From: Lentisphaeria bacterium
GTDB taxonomy: Bacteria; Verrucomicrobiota; Lentisphaeria; Oligosphaerales; Oligosphaeraceae
Assembly: GCA_016303095.1 (NCBI GenBank)
Contig: JAEDMH010000144.1
Coordinates: 1-5,349, forward strand
DNA length: 5,349 nucleotides
Direction of reading: 5' to 3'
The notes beneath the pieces are model-generated. The model was not told where the DNA came from. It saw only the letters and a program-made list of their open reading frames with translations, and ran no database searches. Position 1 is the first letter of the stretch. Every line of letters starts with the position of its first letter. Positions 1-4,151 of the stretch are shown one piece after another. The translations under genes and the position numbers were made by a program.

Positions 1-361
1 AAGGCGCCTGGGCGCTCCCCTGGGTGGGGAAGCGGACGCTTCCGGCGGATGGCTGGGACGGAGCAGAATTCTCGTCCCTGGCCTGGATGACCGTGGCGGA
101 GATGGCCTGGATGTCCAGATACCCGTTCCGGTTGTGCCGGAGCCGATAGGAGACCATGACGCAGTCCCCCGGCCGGATGGAGGCAAGGACGGCGTCCGCC
201 GCCTTTCCGAAGAAGGAGAAGCCGTACGTGGAAGGGACTCTCTCCTTCCCGTTCCACTCCGGGATCTCCAGATCCAAGGCGGCGTACGGGCTCCCCGACC
301 TGGTCACAAGGCTCTGGACGGCCTTCACCGTCCCCGTGATGGCTCCATTGTTGATGTCCAT
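1..361 (-). CDS. SSB-like OB-fold single-stranded DNA-binding protein (3' end beyond window)
   Basis: The gene starts at 361 on the minus strand and runs off the left edge, leaving 120 visible residues. The start is fixed by GGAGGAG (368-374), six bases before the ATG and 14 bases after the stop of the nuclease gene. The first ~93 residues read as an OB fold: a first strand (NGAITGTVKAVQ), alternating hydrophobic strands, then FFGKAADAVLASIRPGDCV (residues 51-69) followed by YLDIQAISATVI. This matches the SSB pattern of a strand, 'gk.A.....l..Gd.V' and a final strand. From about residue 94 the chain becomes rich in Ser, Pro, Gln and Ala, as in the flexible tail of SSB proteins. The acidic tip that would recruit partners, if present, lies outside the window. 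Its likely role is coating ssDNA for replication or recombination beside the nuclease and annealing protein. A DUF2815-like protein, which also follows DUF2800 genes in phages, is the main alternative. Confidence 0.72.
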   Translation of the reverse strand, partial: MDINNGAITGTVKAVQSLVTRSGSPYAALDLEIPEWNGKERVPSTYGFSFFGKAADAVLASIRPGDCVMVSYRLRHNRNGYLDIQAISATVIQARDENSAPSQPSAGSVRFPTQGSAQAP

Positions 362-375
362 CTTCTTCTCCTCCT

Positions 376-1497
376 CTATTCCCGGGATTCCTGGACAAGG
401 ACAAGGGACTCCGCGTCCTCCCCTCTCTCCCCGTATGCCTCCGCCAAATCGGAGATGGCGCTTTCCAGATCCCTCCGCTCTTCCTTGCTTTCCGCGACTT
501 CCTTGGCCATGGCCTTGAGGGAGGTGACGGAGACGCTGGCGCATCCGGCGATGAGCCACCACACGTCCTTCTCGCGGAAGCCGGGGAGGTCAATGACGCA
601 GGAGAGGAAGGAGGACGGGCGCGTAACCTTCAGGCGTCCCTTCGTCCGCTTGATGGCGCATCCGGCGTATTTGCCCCCGTTCTCTTTTGCCAGGGAGAGG
701 ATGCGCTCCTTCAGCCTTGCGATGAAGGCCTCCACCAGGGGCACCGCCCGCATCCAGGCCTCCAGGCGCTCCTCCGACGCCTCGGCGATGGCGGACTCCC
801 CAAGGGGGGAATCCTGCCGGATCACGGCCTCCCCCATGGCCTTGGCGCAGGTGCGGATGGCGGGGCAGCTGGCGTCCTGGAAGGCGGGACAGAACCGGCA
901 GTGCTCCCCAGGGCAAAGGGGGGCGACGTCCTCCTTGGCGCCGGAGATGACAGAGAGGATGCGGTCCCGGGACTCCTCCAATGGGATGTCCTCCCACGCG
1001 GCAGGCTCCTCGGAGACCATGGGCTGGAAGATCACCCCGTCCACCCGGGAAGGACGCCTCTCCTGGGCGATGGCGCAGGCGTAGGCGGCGAGCTGGAGGT
1101 TCCCGATGGCGGGGACCAGGGTCCTCCCGAACTTCCAGTCCACCAGCACGATGGAAGAGTCGGCCCGGGTGATCACCAGGTCGGCCGTCCCGAAGTAGAG
1201 CTCCCCGGAGAAGGTCTTGTAGGAGACCCGCACCTCCGTCTCCCGGGAGATGTCGTCCTCCCGGACGAGGGACTGGTAGAAGTCCCAGGCGGGGCGGACA
1301 TCCGGGAGAAGGTCGGAGGGATCCTCCGCGCCTTCCCGGATGGCCTTGGCGATGGCCTGGTGGAGGGAGGTCCCCCGTAGGCTCGCCTCGGTCTCATGGG
1401 ACGGGATGCCAAGGCAGGCCAGGAAGGATCCCGGGCACTTCTCCAGGCGGTCAAGGGAGGATGGGGCGAAGTCGCTATGCATGGCAGTGTCTCCCAT
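376..1497 (-). CDS. DUF2800-type PD-(D/E)XK nuclease with Cas4/AddB-like cysteines
   Basis: This 373-residue protein has the length and motif order of phage DUF2800 proteins, a branch of the PD-(D/E)XK nucleases related to Cas4 and the AddB/RecB nuclease domains. Visible motifs are SSLDRLEKCPGS (C21), GTSLH (H46), GTADLVI (D106), LVDWKFG (D120 and K122, the metal-binding D-x-K) and QLAAYA (Q135, Y139). The cysteines C195, C200, C203 and C211, with C21 near the N-terminus, resemble the split set that holds a 4Fe-4S cluster in Cas4 and AddB. Residues 235-373 are helical, with a WW-containing stretch, and carry no motif I know. The likely role is an exonuclease that produces single-stranded tails for the annealing protein. 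It starts four bases after the upstream stop, and its GGAGGG site lies inside the end of that gene, so translation is probably coupled. M6, with GGAGA seven bases upstream, is an alternative start. Family assignment is firm; activity is inferred. Confidence 0.85.
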   Translation of the reverse strand: MGDTAMHSDFAPSSLDRLEKCPGSFLACLGIPSHETEASLRGTSLHQAIAKAIREGAEDPSDLLPDVRPAWDFYQSLVREDDISRETEVRVSYKTFSGELYFGTADLVITRADSSIVLVDWKFGRTLVPAIGNLQLAAYACAIAQERRPSRVDGVIFQPMVSEEPAAWEDIPLEESRDRILSVISGAKEDVAPLCPGEHCRFCPAFQDASCPAIRTCAKAMGEAVIRQDSPLGESAIAEASEERLEAWMRAVPLVEAFIARLKERILSLAKENGGKYAGCAIKRTKGRLKVTRPSSFLSCVIDLPGFREKDVWWLIAGCASVSVTSLKAMAKEVAESKEERRDLESAISDLAEAYGERGEDAESLVLVQESRE

Positions 1498-1501
1498 CTT
1501 C

Positions 1502-2614
1502 CTAGCCCTCCACGTTCTTCGTCTGCATCTCCGCCTTCATGGCGGCCACGGTCCCCTGGAGGCACTCCAGAAGCTCGGAGCAGTCCTCCATGGTGGCCAC
1601 GGGCGTCCCCCGTCTCTCCAGCCACTCCAGAAGCTGGTAGGCGCGGATCTCGAAGCAGGCGTCCCTGGTCAGCGCTTCCTGCACCTTCGCCTTGATCTGC
1701 TCCTTCAGAATCTCCGCCTCGCTCTTGGCGCGAGCGGGAAGGCGGCGGGCTCCGGCTTTCCGGCCGTCAATGGCGGGAGCGGGCGAGGGAGAAGAGACAG
1801 GGGAGGGGGAGGCGGTGGCGGAGTCGTCCACTTCTCCAAATGCGGCGGAGGAGATCCCCGCCTTGCTGGTGAGGTATTTGTAGAGCCACTTGACGGCGTG
1901 GGCCTCCGCCTTCCCGTTCACGGCGTCAACCGTGCTGTTGGCGCTCATCCGGATGTTGAAGGAGAGATCCTTCTGCATCTCCTTGCCCTCCTCCTGCCAG
2001 TAGATGGAGACGGGAACGTCCACCGTCACCACGTCCGCCATCTGCCGCCCGTTCCGGTCCACCCCTCCCTTGATGACGGGGCCGTACGTGAAGCTCCCCA
2101 CAACGGCGGAATGGGGAACCCCCATGGCGGAGATGAGGGCGTCCGCCCCCTCCTTGGTCAGGTAGAGTCTCCCCTGGAGGATGTTGAACTGGTTCCCCCG
2201 CCACTTGAGCCCCATGAGGCGGGCCTGGATCATGCAGTCCACCACCGTGGAGACAGGGTAGCCCTCCCGGGAGTCGGTCTTGAAGTACATGGGGTTGTTC
2301 TGCATCTTCATGGAGATGTCCACCAGGCGGCGGCTCCCCATCATCATCCCCTTGAGGTCGTCGTAGGCGCACACCAGGGCGAACTCCTCTCCGATGGAGC
2401 GAGCCCCCTGGCAGGCCAGGGAGGCGCCGATCTCCGCGCACTTGTCCATGCTGGCCAAAAGCGACGTGTCCACCTGGTGGCTGGCCAGGATCATGTCCAG
2501 GCGGCTCTGCTCTCCCTGGACGGCCGGGGAGTCTGCGGGGGATGCTGTGGCAACGGGGGAAACGGGGGTAGAGGCGGCCTGCTGGGCCATTGGCTGGGTC
2601 TGGGTCTCGTTCAT
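1502..2614 (-). CDS. Putative RecT/Bet-like single-strand annealing protein
   Basis: This protein of 370 residues starts after AAGGAG, six bases before the ATG. Residues 1-38 are a Gln/Thr/Ala/Pro-rich, probably disordered leader. The core, about 40-260, has a helical stretch and then IQARLMGLKW (129-138), NQFNILQGRLYLTKEGADAL (141-160) and VVGSFTYG (171-178). That order recalls the RecT/Redbeta family pattern of a 'QAR.lGL' helix followed by strands and a residue stretch ending in a Gly-containing helix. A Ser/Pro/Ala linker (265-281) joins a basic, helical C-terminal part (287-370). I did not recognise a named family directly. The assignment rests on this weak motif resemblance and on position, immediately before a DUF2800 nuclease and an SSB-like gene, where phage annealing proteins are usual. 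It would pair complementary strands after resection. Alternatives are another ssDNA-binding or replication-initiation accessory protein. Confidence 0.5.
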   Translation of the reverse strand: MNETQTQPMAQQAASTPVSPVATASPADSPAVQGEQSRLDMILASHQVDTSLLASMDKCAEIGASLACQGARSIGEEFALVCAYDDLKGMMMGSRRLVDISMKMQNNPMYFKTDSREGYPVSTVVDCMIQARLMGLKWRGNQFNILQGRLYLTKEGADALISAMGVPHSAVVGSFTYGPVIKGGVDRNGRQMADVVTVDVPVSIYWQEEGKEMQKDLSFNIRMSANSTVDAVNGKAEAHAVKWLYKYLTSKAGISSAAFGEVDDSATASPSPVSSPSPAPAIDGRKAGARRLPARAKSEAEILKEQIKAKVQEALTRDACFEIRAYQLLEWLERRGTPVATMEDCSELLECLQGTVAAMKAEMQTKNVEG

Positions 2615-2650
2615 GTCTTGCTCCTTGTTCTTTTTTGGGTTTTGGATGGA

Positions 2651-2935
2651 TTATCGGCTGGTCTCCCGGCGCATGGCGTCCAAAAGTTCCTGCCGGTTGT
2701 AGCGGACCCTGCGGCCTCCCATGTGGTAGCCACGGACGAATCCGTTTTTCTCCATCCGGAAAATGGTGGTGCGGCTCACCCCGAGAATCCTGCAGGCGGT
2801 CCCCTGGGATACGAAGTCGTCCTCCCCTTGGGCCATGATTCCGCAGGCCTTCTCAATGGCCATGAGCTGCTCCGGGCTTGTCTCCGGGTCTGCTGCTGCC
2901 AGCATCCGGATGCTGATGGCGGTCTCTTTCCTCAT
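2651..2935 (-). CDS. Excisionase/MerR-like helix-turn-helix DNA-binding protein
   Basis: This is a 94-residue protein. Its C-terminal half (about 41-92) is a classic small winged HTH of the helix_turn_helix_17/excisionase type: FVSQGTACRILGVSRTTIFR (the HTH pair), then a basic wing GGRRVRYNRQELLDAM. Residues 1-40 form a predicted helix (SPEQLMAIEKACGIM) of unknown role, possibly for oligomerisation. The start at 2935 is chosen because its ATG overlaps the upstream TGA (ATGA) and has GGAGG (2943-2947) seven bases away. A longer reading frame up to 3052 has no such site and runs through the upstream gene. Candidate jobs are excisionase (Xis) for the integrase, which such proteins often serve, or transcription regulator of the early operon. 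It lies 36 bases before the annealing-protein gene with no visible terminator between. DNA binding is well supported; which of the two jobs it does is not. Confidence 0.78.
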   Translation of the reverse strand: MRKETAISIRMLAAADPETSPEQLMAIEKACGIMAQGEDDFVSQGTACRILGVSRTTIFRMEKNGFVRGYHMGGRRVRYNRQELLDAMRRETSR

Positions 2936-3171
2936 CTCTCTTCCTCCTCTTCTTCTCCGTACATCACGTAGTACCAGTCGTCGCCTTGCTCCTCGATCTT
3001 CTCCCGGAGCTCCTGCTGCCACTGGTCGCATCTCTCCCACTGGTAGTCCCACGCCTCCCCGGCCATCCAGCAGAAGGCAAGGAAGGCAAGAAGGCCCAGG
3101 AGCGCCAGAAGGAGCTTCTGTCCAAGGGTCAAATCGTCACGGTCAAGCATGGGGTCAATGGGGGCGGACAT
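2932..3171 (-). CDS. Small single-span membrane protein with acidic poly-Glu tail
   Basis: This is a 79-residue protein of unknown function. One clear transmembrane segment spans about residues 19-38, made of Leu, Ala, Phe and Cys with a Trp at its end, preceded by a short acidic N-terminus (PMLDRDDLTLGQK). After it comes an aromatic, charged helix (WDYQWERCDQWQQELREKIEEQ, about 41-62) that could form a coiled coil, then DDWYYVMYG and six consecutive Glu with a closing Arg. No signal-peptide cleavage site is evident. The start at 3171 lacks a Shine-Dalgarno sequence (upstream is A/T-rich), and the ORF overlaps the end of the ribbon-helix-helix gene by 17 bases. Translation is therefore probably coupled to that gene. 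M8 is a possible alternative start but has no better site. Its stop overlaps the next ATG. I do not recognise the family. A role in superinfection exclusion or membrane anchoring is speculation. Confidence 0.66.
   Translation of the reverse strand: MSAPIDPMLDRDDLTLGQKLLLALLGLLAFLAFCWMAGEAWDYQWERCDQWQQELREKIEEQGDDWYYVMYGEEEEEER
2943..2947 (-). promoter_or_regulatory. Ribosome site embedded in a poly-Glu coding tail
   Basis: GGAGG lies seven bases before the ATG of the excisionase-like gene. It is part of the GAA/GAG codons that encode the run of Glu at the end of the membrane protein, whose TGA overlaps the next ATG. The purine-rich tail thus serves both as peptide and as ribosome site, which supports translational coupling of the two genes. 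Confidence 0.7.
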
Positions 3172-3337
3172 GATTTTTTATTTTATCATTTAGAGTGATT
3201 TTCTTCCTAAAAAAAGAGAGCACAGCCTGGCGAATGATTTCACTCTTCGCCTGGTTGAGCAAGTCGGAAAGCCGATCCACCATGCTGGCAGCGTTTTCCT
3301 CTAGTGCGTAGGTTTTGAACTTCTTGCGTGGTTTCAT
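3155..3337 (-). CDS. Ribbon-helix-helix (Arc/CopG-like) DNA-binding protein
   Basis: This 60-residue protein fits the ribbon-helix-helix pattern. A basic N-terminus (KPRKK) leads into a short strand (FKTYAL, about 7-12), helix A (ASMVDRLSDLLNQ, 17-29), the turn, and helix B (KSEIIRQAVLSFFRK, 31-45), which corresponds to the 'sRSelireAl..yl' signature. The tail (46-60) is basic. Such proteins bind DNA as dimers through the ribbon, often to short tandem operators. It is the first gene of the leftward operon and faces the divergent control region, so it may bind there and control its own promoter. The ATG is preceded by GGAGGTGAT (3341-3349), an almost complete match to the 16S anti-Shine-Dalgarno, with seven bases between GGAGG and ATG. 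Base composition is more AT-rich than the downstream genes. Antitoxin of a toxin-antitoxin pair is an alternative, but no toxin-like partner lies next to it. Confidence 0.8.
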   Translation of the reverse strand: MKPRKKFKTYALEENAASMVDRLSDLLNQAKSEIIRQAVLSFFRKKITLNDKIKNHVRPH

Positions 3338-3356
3338 GGTATCACCTCCGCAAAAG

Positions 3357-3384
3357 AATTTATCATTCCAATTTACTTCTGCAA
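3357..3384 (-). promoter_or_regulatory. Candidate leftward early promoter (extended -10)
   Basis: Read on the minus strand, TTGCAG (3379-3384) is a weak -35, followed after 16 bases by TGA-TAAATT, an extended -10 hexamer at 3357-3362. It would start transcription near 3350, almost on top of the ribosome site of the ribbon-helix-helix gene, giving a very short leader. Hexamer matches are 3/6 and 4/6 to the sigma-70 consensus, so this is a plausible guess only. The host sigma factor preferences are unknown. Confidence 0.35.
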
Positions 3385-3390
3385 GTTGGT

Positions 3391-3420
3391 TTCTTGATTT
3401 TTTCTTGATTTTTTCTTGAT
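3391..3420. repeat. Three direct repeats of TTCTTGAT at 11-bp period
   Basis: Identical octamers TTCTTGAT occur at 3391-3398, 3402-3409 and 3413-3420. The first two are each followed by TTT, giving a period of exactly 11 bases, about one helical turn. Three binding sites would therefore lie on the same face of the DNA. The position inside the divergent control region suggests operators for one of the small DNA-binding proteins, the repressor or the ribbon-helix-helix protein. They also form a poly-pyrimidine, easily curved tract. Confidence 0.75.
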
Positions 3421-3434
3421 ACCCTACATATTCT
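3405..3434 (+). promoter_or_regulatory. Candidate rightward repressor promoter
   Basis: TTGATT (3405-3410) lies inside the second and third repeat units, and TATTCT (3429-3434) follows after 18 bases. Each hexamer matches the sigma-70 consensus at four of six positions. If real, the repeat sites would overlap the -35 region, allowing autoregulation of the repressor. Other hexamer pairs are possible, so confidence is low. Confidence 0.28.
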
Positions 3435-3457
3435 CGAATGCAACGTAAGGAGCGGAC

Positions 3458-3889
3458 ATGCGGTTCAGGATCACAAGTAAAATTTCCGAGTACATAAGTT
3501 CTGCCATAGGGCCTGCCAGAGGGGCATCTGCTCGCCTGGCAAGGGATACAGGGATTGCTCCTCAGGCAATATCAAAAATACTTAGAGGAGAATATCCTGC
3601 TGTTCAGGAGGATACATGGCTTAGGCTTTGCGCCAGCATAAAAGGGCTATCTGAACTTGCATCCCCACTAGGCAATGCATCCGGCCGCCAACAATCTCCC
3701 ATCGCCATCGCACGCACGGGTAGTGGAAGCAACTCCACGGCTACGGCTATAGCCGGGGCAGCCTTTCCCCTGGATACCTATCGCCTCAGATGCCAAGACA
3801 GGCTTCTGACTCTGGGGCTGGATCCAGAAACAATGAGAAAAGTCGTCGATGTCCTTCGAGAAGAGGCGGAACGACTGCAAGGGAAGTGA
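3458..3889 (+). CDS. XRE-type HTH transcription regulator, probable phage repressor
   Basis: This 143-residue protein is transcribed away from the early operon. Residues 23-46 form a lambda-repressor-like HTH: ASARLARDTGIAPQAISKIL then RGEYP, with the 'LA...gi....iskilrG' spacing of the XRE family, and helices continue to about 66. Residues 70-100 are a Ser/Gly/Ala/Thr-rich linker. Residues 105-143 are a helical, charged C-terminus (LDTYRLRCQDRLLTLGLDPETMRKVVDVLREEAERL) likely used for dimerisation. No S24/LexA-type autoprotease segment is visible, so RecA-triggered self-cleavage is not expected; induction would need another route such as an antirepressor. AAGGAG (3447-3452) sits five bases before the ATG. 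Position beside a divergent operator region and near the integrase argues for the lysogeny repressor. A Cro-like or other regulator remains possible. Confidence 0.75.
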   Translation: MRFRITSKISEYISSAIGPARGASARLARDTGIAPQAISKILRGEYPAVQEDTWLRLCASIKGLSELASPLGNASGRQQSPIAIARTGSGSNSTATAIAGAAFPLDTYRLRCQDRLLTLGLDPETMRKVVDVLREEAERLQGK

Positions 3890-3898
3890 GGAATAAAC

Positions 3899-4009
3899 AT
3901 GATCCGCGGGTTGACAGAGAAGGAGAGGCGCGCCATCACGGAGGCGGCGGAGAAGACGCCCGGCGGTATGCCAGGCCTGGCCAGGGCGTCATCTCTGTAT
4001 ATATGTTGA
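3899..4009 (+). CDS. Small ORF, probable truncated or frameshifted Cro/YdaS-like HTH protein
   Basis: This 36-codon ORF starts ten bases after the repressor stop, with GAGGA (3888-3892) six bases before its ATG, so it is probably cotranscribed. The reading up to about 3996 has mostly G or C in the third codon position, typical of real genes here. The peptide (TEKERRAITEAAEKT, then GGMPGLARASSL) looks like the start of a small HTH protein of the Cro/YdaS kind, where 'GG...LARA.g.' begins the HTH. It then stops at a TGA just after a (TA)3 run. Adding one TA unit would carry translation into another frame reading YVEKPGKFRHEEVLMSKKMD, ending at 4151. Either the gene is broken, or it is a genuine 36-residue peptide. 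The N-terminus resemblance is short, so the family name is tentative. Confidence 0.5.
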   Translation: MIRGLTEKERRAITEAAEKTPGGMPGLARASSLYIC

Positions 4010-4022
4010 AAAACCGGGGAAA

Positions 4023-4052
4023 TTTCGACATGAGGAGGTTCTCATGTCGAAA
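4023..4052. repeat. Perfect 12-bp inverted repeat with 6-bp centre beside integrase
   Basis: The left arm TTTCGACATGAG (4023-4034) and right arm CTCATGTCGAAA (4041-4052) are exact reverse complements around the centre GAGGTT. It lies 11 bases beyond the integrase stop, between convergent genes. No T-run follows either arm in the direction of transcription: the plus strand is followed by A's and the minus strand by only TTT then CCCC. A standard intrinsic terminator is therefore a poor fit. The size and spacing resemble tyrosine-recombinase core sites (two arms of 11-13 bp around 6-8 bp), making an attachment-site core a real possibility. It also holds AGGAGG and an ATG, so a translation-control hairpin is a third reading. 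Confidence 0.85.
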
Positions 4053-4151
4053 AAAATGGATTTCTATGCCGTGGGCGCCTTTGCCCTTCCCAGTGCGTCA
4101 TCGATGGCGGAGACGGCCTGCCTTGCGGTTTGGTCCTGGATGTGGGTATAG
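4044..4151 (+). CDS. Doubtful small ORF reading antisense into the integrase 3' end
   Basis: This ORF of 35 codons has a strong AGGAGG (4033-4038) five bases before its ATG, but most of it is antisense to the integrase C-terminus. Only the first seven codons or so (MSKKMDF) lie outside. Its start codon is inside the right arm of the inverted repeat, so a hairpin would hide it. In the same frame upstream the reading is open (EKPGKFRHEEVL), which suggests it could be the downstream half of the broken small HTH gene at 3899. Third-position GC is low, giving little support for coding. It may be only a coincidence of the palindrome. Confidence 0.18.
   Translation: MSKKMDFYAVGAFALPSASSMAETACLAVWSWMWV

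Larger units (their letters stand above)
3338..3457. promoter_or_regulatory. Divergent control region between repressor and early operon
   Basis: This is a 120-base AT-rich gap between the divergent ribbon-helix-helix gene (leftward) and the HTH repressor gene (rightward), in a window that is otherwise GC-rich. It contains a three-copy 11-bp-period repeat, a second direct repeat AATTTA (3357-3362 and 3370-3375, 13 bases apart), ribosome sites for both genes and room for two promoters. Placement matches the switch region of temperate phages. Operator function is inferred. Confidence 0.72.

Noticed and set aside
134..1084. A 316-codon open frame on the plus strand
   Set aside because: It lies opposite the SSB-like and nuclease genes, is rich in Arg/Ser without recognisable motifs, and no good ribosome site supports it.
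1340..2971. A 543-codon open frame on the plus strand
   Set aside because: It is antisense to the annealing-protein and nuclease genes and yields a Gly/His/Val-rich, low-complexity product with no domain. It is a by-product of high GC content opposite real genes, which have proper ribosome sites.
2651..3052. A longer start for the excisionase-like gene
   Set aside because: The extra 39 residues are Arg/Gly-rich, overlap the membrane protein in another frame, and have no suitable ribosome site. The ATGA overlap at 2932-2935 with GGAGG is much better.
3155..3337. Antitoxin of a toxin-antitoxin pair
   Set aside because: Ribbon-helix-helix proteins are often antitoxins, but the overlapping neighbour is a membrane-spanning protein without any known toxin motif, and the setting is a phage control region.
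3741..3765. Short palindrome GGCTATAGCC inside the repressor gene
   Set aside because: It is a 10-bp self-complementary sequence within a Ser/Ala-rich coding linker, small enough to be expected by chance, with no supporting context.
4023..4056. Intrinsic terminator for the convergent repressor and integrase transcripts
   Set aside because: The stem is not GC-rich and neither side is followed by a proper T-run in the sense of transcription. A factor-independent role is unlikely, although a weak bidirectional effect cannot be excluded.
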